Position numbers and translations under genes: made by a program. This document shows positions 11,856 to 20,925 of a stretch of DNA of 64,000 nucleotides, in pieces (the first letter of the stretch is position 1; the number at the start of each line of letters is the position of its first letter). The notes under the pieces are model-generated. The model was given only the letters and a program-made list of their open reading frames with translations. It was not told the DNA's origin and made no database searches. Source of the DNA: Thermobifida cellulosilytica TB100 (GTDB lineage: Bacteria > Actinomycetota > Actinomycetes > Streptosporangiales > Streptosporangiaceae); NCBI RefSeq assembly GCF_001517975.1, contig NZ_KQ950184.1:187934-251933 (forward strand), in the 5' to 3' direction.

Positions 11856-12491
11856 ATGGCGCGGATCGGGGCGGCCGCGGCCGGGCTGCTGCTCGCCTTC
11901 ACGGCCCTGGCGCTCCTCCTGGCCGCGGGGACGGGCCGGTCCCCCGTCCACGGGTGGGACGCCGTCCTCACCGGAGCGGTCGCCGACACGCGGTCCCCCT
12001 TCGCGACCGGAGCGGCGCTGCTGCTCCACCACGTCGGGGCGTGGCCGTGGGGGAGCGTCCTGGTGGTCGGGCTGCTGCTGCCGCTGGTGCTGCTGCGCCG
12101 CTGGATCTCGGCCCTGCTGGTCGCGCTCGCCTGGGCCGCCACCTTCCTGGCCGCGGTCCCCCTGGCCAAGGACGTGGTCGGCCGCGGCCGCCCCGCGCAG
12201 GGCCTGGTCGTCGAGGACTCGGCGGCCTACCCGTCCGGGCACACCGCGTTCGCCGCGGCGCTGGCCGTCGCCGCGGCGGCCGTCAGCCCGCCGCGGGCGC
12301 GGATCCCCGTGCTGCTGGCCGGGGCCGCGTTCACCGCGGTGATGGCCTGGAGCCGGATGTACCTGGGAGTGCACTGGTTCTTCGACACGGTCGGGGGAGC
12401 GCTGCTGGGCGCCGGACTCGGACTGCTGGTCTGGTGGCTGCTCCACCCGCTGCTCCCGCGCCCCGTCACCGGAGGGGAGAGGCGGGACTAG
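11856..12491 (+). CDS. PAP2-family membrane phosphatase
   Basis: 211 aa, mostly membrane helices (5-6). The three catalytic motifs of the acid phosphatase superfamily are complete: KDVVGRGRP (K-x6-RP), PSGH, and SRMYLGVHWFFD (SR-x5-H-x3-D). It probably acts on a lipid phosphate such as undecaprenyl pyrophosphate or phosphatidate at the outer face of the membrane. It starts 4 bp after the SpoIIE-type phosphatase and is followed 9 bp later by rarA, so these three are probably co-transcribed. Confidence 0.9.
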   Translation: MARIGAAAAGLLLAFTALALLLAAGTGRSPVHGWDAVLTGAVADTRSPFATGAALLLHHVGAWPWGSVLVVGLLLPLVLLRRWISALLVALAWAATFLAAVPLAKDVVGRGRPAQGLVVEDSAAYPSGHTAFAAALAVAAAAVSPPRARIPVLLAGAAFTAVMAWSRMYLGVHWFFDTVGGALLGAGLGLLVWWLLHPLLPRPVTGGERRD

Positions 12492-12500
12492 GCTGAAGAC

Positions 12501-13826
12501 GTGTCCGAAACGCTGTTCGACGACGCCGGAGCCGAAGCCCACCGCTCCGAGGAGCCGCTGGCGGTGCGGATGCGCCCCCGCACCCTCGACGAGGTGGTCG
12601 GCCAGCGGCACCTGCTGGGGGAGGGGAGCCCGCTGCGCAGGCTCGTCGAGGACGACGCGCCCATGTCGCTGCTGCTGTGGGGGCCGCCCGGAACCGGCAA
12701 GACCACGCTGGCCACCGTGGTCAGCAGGGCCACCCGCAGGCGCTTCGTGGAGCTGTCGGCGGTCACCTCCGGCGTCAAGGACATCCGCGCGGTGGTCGAC
12801 GAGGCCCGCCGCGAACTCGGCATGCGCGGCGTGCGCACCCTGCTCTTCGTCGACGAGGTCCACCGCTTCAGCAAGACCCAGCAGGACGCCCTGCTGCCCT
12901 CGGTGGAGAACCGCTGGGTCAGCTTCATCGGCGCCACCACCGAGAACCCGTTCTTCTCGGTCATCAGCCCGCTGCTGTCCCGCTCGCTGCTGCTCACCCT
13001 GGAGTCGCACACCGACGACGACATCCGCACTGTCCTGGAACGGGCCCTGGTCGACGAACGCGGCCTCGCCGGCCGCTACACCCTGGCCGCCGACGCCGCC
13101 GACCACCTGGTACGGCTCGCCGGGGGAGACGCCCGGCGCTCGCTGACCTACCTGGAGGCCGCCGCACTGGTCGCGGGGGAGCGCACCGAGATCACCGTGA
13201 CCGACGTCGAGCGCGCGGCCGACCGCACCGCGGTGCGCTACGACCGCTCCGGCGACCAGCACTACGACGTGGTCAGCGCGTTCATCAAGAGCATGCGCGG
13301 CAGCGACGTCGACGCGGCCCTGCATTACCTGGCCCGCATGATCGAGGCGGGGGAGGACCCGCGGTTCATCGCCCGCCGCATCGTGGTGCACGCCAGCGAG
13401 GACGTGGGCATGGCCGACCCCACCGCACTGCAGGTCGCGGTCGCCGCCGCCCAGGCCGTCGAACTGGTCGGCCTGCCCGAGGCGCGCATCAACCTCGCCC
13501 AGGCGGTCATCCACATCGCGCTCGCACCCAAGTCCAACGCGGTGGTCACCGCCATCGACCGGGCCGTCGGCGACGTGCGCGCCGGGCGGCTCGGCGCGGT
13601 CCCCGCCCACCTGCGCGACAGCCACTACCGGGGCGCCGCCGACCTCGGCCACGGTGTGGGCTACCGCTACCCGCACGACCATCCGGGCGGGGTGGTGGCC
13701 CAGCGGCACCTGCCCGAAGGGCTGGAGAACGCCGAGTACTACCGGCCCACCACCCACGGCGCCGAGCGCCGCTTCGGCGAGGTGCTGCGGCGGATCAGGG
13801 GAGTGCTGCGCGGCGGCTCCGACTGA
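12501..13826 (+). CDS. rarA: replication-associated recombination ATPase RarA/MgsA
   Basis: 441-aa AAA+ ATPase related to clamp loaders and RuvB. Visible: [18 protein letters not shown], Walker [11 protein letters not shown], Walker [11 protein letters not shown], sensor 1 GATTENPFF, an arginine-finger region (LLSRSLLL) and the C-terminal RarA domains ([23 protein letters not shown], then EDVGMADP). It acts at stalled replication forks. Start GTG 12501. It ends 560 bp before the next gene. Confidence 0.95.
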   Translation: MSETLFDDAGAEAHRSEEPLAVRMRPRTLDEVVGQRHLLGEGSPLRRLVEDDAPMSLLLWGPPGTGKTTLATVVSRATRRRFVELSAVTSGVKDIRAVVDEARRELGMRGVRTLLFVDEVHRFSKTQQDALLPSVENRWVSFIGATTENPFFSVISPLLSRSLLLTLESHTDDDIRTVLERALVDERGLAGRYTLAADAADHLVRLAGGDARRSLTYLEAAALVAGERTEITVTDVERAADRTAVRYDRSGDQHYDVVSAFIKSMRGSDVDAALHYLARMIEAGEDPRFIARRIVVHASEDVGMADPTALQVAVAAAQAVELVGLPEARINLAQAVIHIALAPKSNAVVTAIDRAVGDVRAGRLGAVPAHLRDSHYRGAADLGHGVGYRYPHDHPGGVVAQRHLPEGLENAEYYRPTTHGAERRFGEVLRRIRGVLRGGSD

Positions 13827-14388
13827 CCGCGGGCGGGAGCGTGCGGCTCCGCGGCGTACCGCACGCGTGCGGCGCCGGGAACGCGGGGACTGCTCCGGAG
13901 GCGCGCTGTGCGGCGGGGCGCTCCGCGGTTTCCGGTGTTGCGGACGCGACGGCGCGGTGCTCCCGAGTCCCCCGGTGCCGCACGGGAAATCTTCTCCGGA
14001 GGCCGGCCGGTGGGGAGACGCTTTCCTCGGCTGCGGTGCGTTTCCGGGGTTTCCGGGTTGCGGAGCTCTTCGGAAGATTGGCGACAGAAGAGATGTGTGT
14101 TGCTGTATCGCCATCAAAAGTAATGGATGTCGTTTTTGAGAGATTCTGTGCCGGTGGGCACCGGGCCGCCGCCCCCTCCTCCGAGTGGTTGGCACTCTCG
14201 GTGACCGTGTGACTCCTCTCGAGGGCTTCTTCGGGGGGCAGGGCTCTCTCAAGGTGTTTTTTGTGCTTATCCCCAAAAATGGGGGTGATCCATTGCCAGG
14301 GTGAACTATTAGGGTTATTCGTAATGACTTTTCGGACGGCTGACAGCGGCGTCTCCGCACGGACGCCGAACAGGGCGGGAAGCACTGG
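13827..14388. other. 562-bp gene-free region before the GTPase/pseudokinase operon
   Basis: No coding frame is supported. Base composition changes along it: the first 240 bp are GC-rich, while about 14060-14345 is AT-rich for this genome, with TGTTTTTTGTG and a short CCCC-AAAAAT-GGGG repeat (14271-14284). The drop just before 14389 suggests promoter and control elements for the operon. Confidence 0.5.
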
Positions 14389-15459
14389 ATGACCGAGTAC
14401 GCCACCGGAACGGTGCAGGAGGACGGCCGCTACCGCTACTCCTTCCGCGCCGACAGCAGCGGCGGCAGTGGACGGGCCGAGGTTCTCATCGAAACGGTCG
14501 ACCCGCAGCTCACCGAAGAGCTGGCCGCCGAGGCGGCCCTGGCAGCAGAGGCCACCGGCGCGGTCATGGACGGGACCGGAGGAAGGTTCCCGCGCACCCT
14601 GGCCGAGTACGTCGAGGCGGGAACCGGCGCCAACAGCTCCCGGAGCACGCTCGTGCTGCGCGTGCCCAGGGGGAGGGGCCAGCTCCTCTACCTGGAACCG
14701 GCGATCCAGGACAACCCCCGCCTCCTGCCGGTCACCCCCAAGGTCGTCCGCAAGATCGCCGTCGACGTGTACGAGGCGCTCGCCGTCCTGCACAGCGTCG
14801 GCTACGCCCACGGCGCCGTGAACACCTCCAGCCTGCTGTGGAACCGGCGCGAGGCGGTGCTCGCCCGCTACCACCGCGTCATCAGCGACCCCGACGGACG
14901 GCGAAGCAGCATCGACGTGGCCGACGCGGCCCGCCTGCTCTACCACGTCGCCACCGGACGGCCGCTGAGCGGCGAGCTGACCCACAGCGCCCACCGGGAG
15001 CTGAACAGCCGAGTGTCCGGCCTGGGCGACCTCGTCGCCGCCGCCCTGGACCCGCCCGACCGGCGGATCAGCGCCGCCGAGGCCCGGGACCGGGCCCGCC
15101 AACTGGTCCCGGTGGAGGAGAACGCACAGAGCGACGCGGCCTCCGCGCCCCGACGAGAGGACACCCCGGAGGAGGCCGCGGCACGGCGGGAGTTCCGGGA
15201 GCTCAGGGTCGAGCAGCAGGACGCCCGCCGCAGACGCCACCCTCCCGAGCCTCTCCCCGAGCCGCGCTGGCCCACGCCCGACCCGGGCCTCCTGAAGCCC
15301 CGGTCGCCGTGGCGGGTGCTGCTGGACGAGGGGGTCGGACCCGCCGCGCGCCAACTGCTCGACCGCGCCGGCGGACCGGCGACCCGGCCCCTGGCCGTCG
15401 GGACGGCAGCCGTGCTGCTGGTGATCATCCTCGGGGTACTGCTGGGAAGGATGCTGTGA
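14389..15459 (+). CDS. tail-anchored pseudokinase-like protein
   Basis: 356 aa. The middle resembles a degenerate Ser/Thr kinase C-lobe: KIAVDVYEALAVLHSVGYAHGAVNTSSLLWN mirrors the region around HRDLKPSN, but HRD has become HGA (H141 G142 A143), so the catalytic Asp is missing. No glycine loop or clear catalytic Lys is visible in the first 130 residues, and no DFG is seen. A helical kinase-like part follows (DVADAARLLYHVATGRPL), then an Arg/Pro-rich linker. A single membrane helix ends the protein (about 334-356, LAVGTAAVLLVIILGVLLG), a tail anchor. It probably binds a partner rather than phosphorylating it (inference). Its stop overlaps the ATG of the GTPase gene. Confidence 0.7.
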   Translation: MTEYATGTVQEDGRYRYSFRADSSGGSGRAEVLIETVDPQLTEELAAEAALAAEATGAVMDGTGGRFPRTLAEYVEAGTGANSSRSTLVLRVPRGRGQLLYLEPAIQDNPRLLPVTPKVVRKIAVDVYEALAVLHSVGYAHGAVNTSSLLWNRREAVLARYHRVISDPDGRRSSIDVADAARLLYHVATGRPLSGELTHSAHRELNSRVSGLGDLVAAALDPPDRRISAAEARDRARQLVPVEENAQSDAASAPRREDTPEEAAARREFRELRVEQQDARRRRHPPEPLPEPRWPTPDPGLLKPRSPWRVLLDEGVGPAARQLLDRAGGPATRPLAVGTAAVLLVIILGVLLGRML

Positions 15460-16880
15460 TGAGCCGACCGGTGGACCTGCCGCCGACGGTGGACTGTCCG
15501 TACTGCCTCGCACGGATCGACACCTCGCGCGCCAGAAGCGTCATCCGCGACATCGCCACCCAGGAGGTGAAAGGCGACGTCACCGACGTCGTCCGGCAGC
15601 ACGGACTCATCGGTGTCGCCCCCTACAACCGCGGCAACACCTACCTGGAGTGCACCCGCAGGGTGCGCCTCGACCCCACGTCGGCGACAGGCTACGGTGC
15701 CGGCCTCCTGGACGAGCCCACCACCGTCGTCGTGGGCGGCTCCGGGGACGGCGAGCCCACGACCGCCTTCACCGGCGGCATCGACTTCGACGACCCGGAC
15801 GACGAACCCACCGGGTCCCCCCTCTCACTGGACGACGACGTCGACGGGGAGGACGACGGGGACGGCTGGGAGAGCTCCACCGGCACCCAGCCCCGCCCTG
15901 TCCTGCCGACCCAGACCGACGAGAACGAACTGCCCGACCCGCACTACCTCCCCTACGAGTACTGCCAGATACGGCGCACCCTCAACATCGGACTCATCGG
16001 AACCACCCGCTCCGGCAAGTCGCACCTGCTCGCGGCGATGCTGTACCGGCTGCGGGAGGAGGAGAGGCGGCTCGCCCGGCTCGGCGTGCACGTGGAACCC
16101 TTCGCCGAGATGTGGGAACACTACATGCAGCGCGAGGACATCGCCGGCTTCCTCGCCCCCGACCGGCGCACCGCCCTGCGCCGCACCAACCGGACCGACC
16201 CGGTCGAGTTCCGCATGGCCTACACGGTCACCAGCACCTGGAACGGCGAGCCGACCGACTGCGTGGTGAGCTTCTTCGACGTGGCCGGAGAGCTCTTCCT
16301 CGACGCCAAGGCGCGCCGCCGCCTCCAGTTCATCTACGGCCTGGACGCCTACATCTTCGTCGCGGACAGCCAGGCGCTGTACGGCTGGGACGGCAAGCGC
16401 CGCGGCCTGCTCCACCGGTCGGGGTTCGACGAAGTCATCAACCAGATCCTCCAGAACGAGCGTCACATGGCGCACGCCACGAAGCAGAGACGGGAGACCT
16501 TCCTTCCCAAGCCCGCGGTGGTGGTCCTCGCCAAGGCCGACCTCCTGCTCGCCCAGAACGAGTACTGGACCAGCAGGTGGCTGGAGCGCGACGACGACTT
16601 CGAACTGGAGACGGTCGACGAGGAGAGCGAGGACGTCTACGTCTACTGCGCGACCAACGGGGCCAGGGAATGGCTGAAGCCGGTCAGCGCGTTCGAGGAC
16701 GCCACCCTCCACTTCACCTCGGCCACCGGCTGCGAGGAGCGGGACGGGCACTACAACAAGCGGAAGTTCCGCCACATGCGCGTCCTGCGCCCCCTGCTGG
16801 CCCTGTTCGCCATGACGGGAATCATCGACCCGAAGACGATCAACCACGCCTACGTGCCAGGCGTGCGCGACCCGAGGTGA
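15459..16880 (+). CDS. TRAFAC-like GTPase with N-terminal CxxC
   Basis: 473 aa, start ATG 15459 overlapping the previous stop (ATGA). A CPYC pair (C13, C16) opens the protein, followed by an acidic linker (about 100-145, rich in Asp/Gly). The G domain has P-loop GTTRSGKS (G181...G186 K187 S188), a DxxG-type motif FFDVAGE (D274) and a G4-like motif LAKAD (358-361, in place of NKxD). A long helical insert lies between the P-loop and DxxG (EMWEHYMQREDIAGFL...). This fits the TRAFAC/double-GTPase-like families described in actinobacterial conflict-type gene clusters. It is soluble; its neighbours are membrane proteins. The stop overlaps or abuts the next gene. Confidence 0.75.
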   Translation: MSRPVDLPPTVDCPYCLARIDTSRARSVIRDIATQEVKGDVTDVVRQHGLIGVAPYNRGNTYLECTRRVRLDPTSATGYGAGLLDEPTTVVVGGSGDGEPTTAFTGGIDFDDPDDEPTGSPLSLDDDVDGEDDGDGWESSTGTQPRPVLPTQTDENELPDPHYLPYEYCQIRRTLNIGLIGTTRSGKSHLLAAMLYRLREEERRLARLGVHVEPFAEMWEHYMQREDIAGFLAPDRRTALRRTNRTDPVEFRMAYTVTSTWNGEPTDCVVSFFDVAGELFLDAKARRRLQFIYGLDAYIFVADSQALYGWDGKRRGLLHRSGFDEVINQILQNERHMAHATKQRRETFLPKPAVVVLAKADLLLAQNEYWTSRWLERDDDFELETVDEESEDVYVYCATNGAREWLKPVSAFEDATLHFTSATGCEERDGHYNKRKFRHMRVLRPLLALFAMTGIIDPKTINHAYVPGVRDPR

Positions 16881-16891
16881 AAGGGGACGGG

Positions 16892-19714
16892 GTGAGCACG
16901 ACCCGCGCAGAGCGGGACACGCGCGTCCACCAGGTGGTGTTCCGGTGGACCGACCAGCACCTGCTGGGCGGACGCGGCATAGGCCCGGTGGGAACGTCGC
17001 TGCCGGAGCAGCGGGACCTGGCCCGGTGGAGCGACCTGTTGGACAACGGGGACCTGGTCGGGCCGATGCACCCCGACCGGCCCGCGGTGGGGCTGCTGCG
17101 GCCGCGGTCCCGTTCCGGCCTGGCCGTGATCGTCCGCGCCGACGCGGTGCCCACCTCGTCCCGGGGCTCCCACCAGGTCCACGCCCTGGTGGGGGCGGCC
17201 GACGTGCTGACCGCACGGCTCGCCCTCGGCCTGCGGGACTGGACGGGATGGCTGCCCCCCGAGGACGGCCCGCTGCCCGACCCGCAACTGGAGGCGCTCG
17301 ACGCCGCCGCCCTGGAGGCCGCGTGCGCGCGGCCCGGCAGCGCCGACCCGGGCGAGGTCGCGGCGCTGCTGCGGCACGTGCTGCACCACCCCGACTACCA
17401 CTTCCACTTCGCCGGGGCGGCCAGCGACCCCTACGCCCTGGGGCACGCGCTGGCGAGCCTGCTGGACGTCTCCCTGATGGTGGAGGGCGACGTGCAGGCG
17501 GTCACGGCCCAGCCGCGGATCGCGGTCACCGTGGAGAAGACCCACCTGCGCATCCCGCCCTCGCACTGGTACCGCAAGTCCCCCGCCAGCCGCGCACCGC
17601 TGGAGGAGTGGGCCGAGGACATCGCCTACCTGGTGGAACGGGAGCTCGCCGCCCCGCGGACCACCCCGCGCAGCCCCCGGGAACTCCTGCGGAGCCTGTC
17701 CGACCTGCACTACCAGAAAGAGGGCCTGTACTGGGCCCTCAGCCACGCGCTCCAGGGAAACGCCAAGGTCCGCCGCTACCTGACCCAGGAGGACGGCCTG
17801 CACTGGGCACGGCAGGAGTTCGCCGCCCTGACCCCCGACGAGCTGGAGAAGCTCTGCCGGGCCTGGGGCGGCTGGCCCAACGCGCCCGGACAGCTCACCG
17901 AGGAGCTGAGAGGCAGGGTGGCCGCCCTGTCCCTGGACTGGCAGGACGATCCCGCCCTCGACAGCCTGCGCGACGCGGGCCGCCAGGTGTTCCGCCCGGC
18001 CCCCGGGGCCTCCACGGAGGAGCGCCGCGAACAGCTCCGACCGGTGGTCGAACGGATCCACCACCTGTGGCGCGACCGGCACAGGCGCTTCCTCACGGAC
18101 TGCGAGGTGCTGCTGTGGCACGCCCACCAGCTCGCCCACCTGTCCTCCGACGAGGTCCACAGCCTCCTCAAGGTCCTGGAGGTCCCCGCAGCGGACCTGG
18201 TCGTGATCGCCCACCACTACACCGGGGACGCCGGGGCACGGGAGTTCCGTCGCGGAGTGCTGGAAGCGCTGCAGCAGGCCCCGACCACCCTGCAGGACCG
18301 CCCGAAGACACGCGAGGAGTTGCGGGGGAGCGACTTCCTGCTGGACACGTTGGCCGAGGTGACACCGGAACGACGGCGGGCGCTCTTCGCCCGTCTGCTG
18401 GAGCTCGGCTACGGCCCGTCCCAGGAGGTCCGGGACGACCTTCAGACCTCCGAGAAGCTGGGCAGGGACCTGGTCTCCGTCTCCGGGCACCGGGTGTTTC
18501 CCTCCCTGCTCCCGGTGGCGGCCCGCCACCTCCACACTGCGGCGCGCTTGGGAGTGTGGCGCGAGCTGCGGAGCGCCCTGACCAGCAGGGAGACCACCCC
18601 GCTGCTCGACGGCGCGCTCGCCTACCTGGTGGACCAGCTCATCGGTGCCCAGAACCTGGACTTCTTCCGCGAGGCCCTGCGCTTGCTCGTCGACCTGCGG
18701 CGCGCCGACGCGCTGCCGCTGCGCGAGCTCCAGCAGAAGCTCCGCAAGCACGACTACTTCCAGGAGAAGCTGCACGGCTTCGGCGGCAAGGACCGCTACG
18801 GCGCGGTGGGCAGGGAGATCATCCTCGCCTTCGCGGACCTGATGTGGCTGGCCAGCGGGGAGGTGCCCCCGCTGGACCACAGCCGCCCCCTGCCCGAGAA
18901 GAAGGTGCAGGAACTGGAACGGGCGGAGCGGTACCGCGACCCCGCCTACTTCCGGCTGGCGCTGATCCGCGTCTCCCGTACCGCCTCGGCCCGCACCCCG
19001 GCCTCCGAACGCCTGTGGAGCGATTTCCCCCCCGAAGTGGTGGAGAGTTTCCGGGACCGCCCCGAACTCCTCCGGCTGATCGGGGAACCCCCCAGGAACA
19101 GGGACGACCACGCCCGGATCTGGGAGGTGGGGCCGCGGAGCTCGCAAAGAAGCACTGGAGCGAAGGGCGAGCCGCCCTCGCGCGTCCTGTCCTACCGCAG
19201 GGGCGCAGCCGAGGTGGACCGGGACTCGGACTACGACAAGGAGTTGTTCGAGGACGAGGAGCCCGCGGCTGCCGCGTCCCTCCGGCCGCTGGGAACCGGC
19301 GGCACCGGCTCCGCGGACGCCGCATTCACTGACGATGCGTGGGACCCCGAGGACGAACCGCTCTGGGAACAGGGGGCGAAGCTCCGCACGGCCGAGGACA
19401 CCGCATCCGCCGACGACGAGCGGGAGGACGAGCCCACACCGTTCTGGAAACGGGTGACGGGGCGCTGGAAGCGCCGGAAGACCGAGGACACCGCCGAGGC
19501 CGACCCGCAATACAGCGATTGGAGACCCTGGCTGGCAACCTTGGCTGTCTTGGCGATAATCGCCGCCGTCGCCGCTCTGATCCTCTACTTCAGTGCCCGG
19601 CTTCTCGACAGCCCGGCGAACGGCGGCCCCACTCCGGACCGGCCCGGTGCCGCCACCCCGACGCAGAGCCACGCCCCCTCCCCGTCGCCTTCAACTGAGG
19701 AGACTTCCAGGTGA
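16892..19714 (+). CDS. large GAP1-like GTPase-associated protein with C-terminal membrane helix
   Basis: 940 aa from GTG 16892 (AAAGGGG 5 nt upstream; GTG 16877 is an in-frame alternative overlapping the previous stop). The N-terminus (HQVVFRWTDQHLLGGRGIGPV...SLP, later HQVHALVGAADVLTARLALG) looks like a divergent GTPase-associated protein 1 (GAP1) N-domain. That match is by memory of the pattern and is moderate. The long middle is all-helical with no known motif (for example HYQKEGLYWALSHALQGN). About residues 755-870 are acidic, with Ser/Glu/Asp and low complexity. A single membrane helix (about 881-905) and a short Pro/Ser/Thr tail finish it. The bulk should be cytoplasmic, probably scaffolding or regulating the GTPase. 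Confidence 0.65.
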   Translation: MSTTRAERDTRVHQVVFRWTDQHLLGGRGIGPVGTSLPEQRDLARWSDLLDNGDLVGPMHPDRPAVGLLRPRSRSGLAVIVRADAVPTSSRGSHQVHALVGAADVLTARLALGLRDWTGWLPPEDGPLPDPQLEALDAAALEAACARPGSADPGEVAALLRHVLHHPDYHFHFAGAASDPYALGHALASLLDVSLMVEGDVQAVTAQPRIAVTVEKTHLRIPPSHWYRKSPASRAPLEEWAEDIAYLVERELAAPRTTPRSPRELLRSLSDLHYQKEGLYWALSHALQGNAKVRRYLTQEDGLHWARQEFAALTPDELEKLCRAWGGWPNAPGQLTEELRGRVAALSLDWQDDPALDSLRDAGRQVFRPAPGASTEERREQLRPVVERIHHLWRDRHRRFLTDCEVLLWHAHQLAHLSSDEVHSLLKVLEVPAADLVVIAHHYTGDAGAREFRRGVLEALQQAPTTLQDRPKTREELRGSDFLLDTLAEVTPERRRALFARLLELGYGPSQEVRDDLQTSEKLGRDLVSVSGHRVFPSLLPVAARHLHTAARLGVWRELRSALTSRETTPLLDGALAYLVDQLIGAQNLDFFREALRLLVDLRRADALPLRELQQKLRKHDYFQEKLHGFGGKDRYGAVGREIILAFADLMWLASGEVPPLDHSRPLPEKKVQELERAERYRDPAYFRLALIRVSRTASARTPASERLWSDFPPEVVESFRDRPELLRLIGEPPRNRDDHARIWEVGPRSSQRSTGAKGEPPSRVLSYRRGAAEVDRDSDYDKELFEDEEPAAAASLRPLGTGGTGSADAAFTDDAWDPEDEPLWEQGAKLRTAEDTASADDEREDEPTPFWKRVTGRWKRRKTEDTAEADPQYSDWRPWLATLAVLAIIAAVAALILYFSARLLDSPANGGPTPDRPGAATPTQSHAPSPSPSTEETSR

Positions 19715-20925
19715 GCACCCCGACCAGCAGTGCCCACGACCTGGCCGACATCGCCGAACAGCTCGACCGCCACGCCCGCACCGCCCCTCCGGCGGGCGCG
19801 CAGGTGCTGCGCTCGCTCGCGCGCAGCCTGGCCGACGGCGGAGCGGACCTGGCCGCCACCGACCTGGCCGCCGCCTACCCGCCCGACTCCCTGATGCCCG
19901 ACCTCCCGCCGCCGCGCTGGATGAGCCTGCTGCTGTGGCTGCTGCGCGGGGCCCGCGACGTCCTCATCTTCCTCCCGGTGTTCTGGACCTGGTACCAGCT
20001 CATGCAGGTGCTGTCCGCCTTCGGCGACGCCCCCGAGGGAGCCAACTTCCTCTACGGCTGGCAGCAGGGCGGCTTCACCGGCACCGGCCAGTTCGAGCCG
20101 CTCAGCACCACCGCGTCCTGGGTCTGCGTCTTCCTGCTCGGCGTCATCGGCGCGACCCTCCTCGTCCACGTCCTGGAGGGGGTGACCGGCGCGCTCAGCG
20201 ACCGCAGCCGCCGGCGCGAGCACATCGCCCAACTGCTGGCTCTGGCCACCTACCTGATCCCCGACCGCCCCGACTCGGTGCGCGCGGAGGTCCGCGGCGC
20301 CACCGAGACCCTGCAGGGGATCCGCCGGGCGATGGCCGGCATGGAGAACGCGCTGAGCGCCGCCACCGACAGCATGCACGGGGCCGCGGCCGACATGCGC
20401 CAGGCGGCCGACGGCATCGCCGAGGCGCTCGCCGGAGACCCCCGGGAGCAGCTCATCCGGGCACTGGACGAGTGGCAGACCCGGATGGGGCAGCTCGCCG
20501 ACGCCGTCCGCGAGGCCCGCACCCCCGCCGAGCTCCTCGACAGCCTCACCGGACTCACCCGCAGCGCCGTCGAGGGCCAGGAGCGGTTCAGCGAGCAGAC
20601 CCGCCGCATCCTGGAGCTGCTCAAGGAGCAGAGCGAGCTCGTGGAGCGGCACACCGCCGAGTCCGCGCGGTTCGCGACGGACACCATGGACCGCGTCACC
20701 GCCGCCCTGGAGAAGCTGGAGAAGGTCTCCGATGAGCTGGCCGCGGCCCAGGACAGGCTCGGCGCCTTCACCGAGCAGTCCAGCAACACCCTGCGGCAGG
20801 CGCTCGACGAGTTCACCGACCTCGCCGACGACCTCGGCTTCCTCGTCAAGGACGTGCAGCGCGCCGCGGCCCGGCACCGGGACGAGGAGACGTCGGGCGG
20901 ACGCGAGGAGGACCCGTGGTCCTGA
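19711..20925 (+). CDS. two-helix membrane protein with long coiled coil (MotA/ZorA-like topology)
   Basis: 404 aa. Start GTG 19711 overlaps the preceding stop and has GAGGAGA upstream. After an N-terminal helical part there are two hydrophobic segments (about 70-98, LLLWLLRGARDVLIFLPVFW, and about 135-155, WVCVFLLGVIGATLLVHVL). From about 180 to the end it is a long helical coiled-coil tail (LQGIRRAMAGMENALSAATDS ... ERFSEQTRRILELLKEQSEL). Membrane helices followed by a long cytoplasmic coiled coil recall stator units such as ZorA of Zorya. Sequence identity to MotA/ExbB is not apparent to me, so this is a topology argument only. Confidence 0.6.
   Translation: MSTPTSSAHDLADIAEQLDRHARTAPPAGAQVLRSLARSLADGGADLAATDLAAAYPPDSLMPDLPPPRWMSLLLWLLRGARDVLIFLPVFWTWYQLMQVLSAFGDAPEGANFLYGWQQGGFTGTGQFEPLSTTASWVCVFLLGVIGATLLVHVLEGVTGALSDRSRRREHIAQLLALATYLIPDRPDSVRAEVRGATETLQGIRRAMAGMENALSAATDSMHGAAADMRQAADGIAEALAGDPREQLIRALDEWQTRMGQLADAVREARTPAELLDSLTGLTRSAVEGQERFSEQTRRILELLKEQSELVERHTAESARFATDTMDRVTAALEKLEKVSDELAAAQDRLGAFTEQSSNTLRQALDEFTDLADDLGFLVKDVQRAAARHRDEETSGGREEDPWS

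Noticed and set aside
9620..12169. 849-codon minus-strand frame opposite the SpoIIE-type phosphatase
   Set aside because: Shadow frame with no recognisable motif; the plus strand encodes PAS, GAF and phosphatase motifs.
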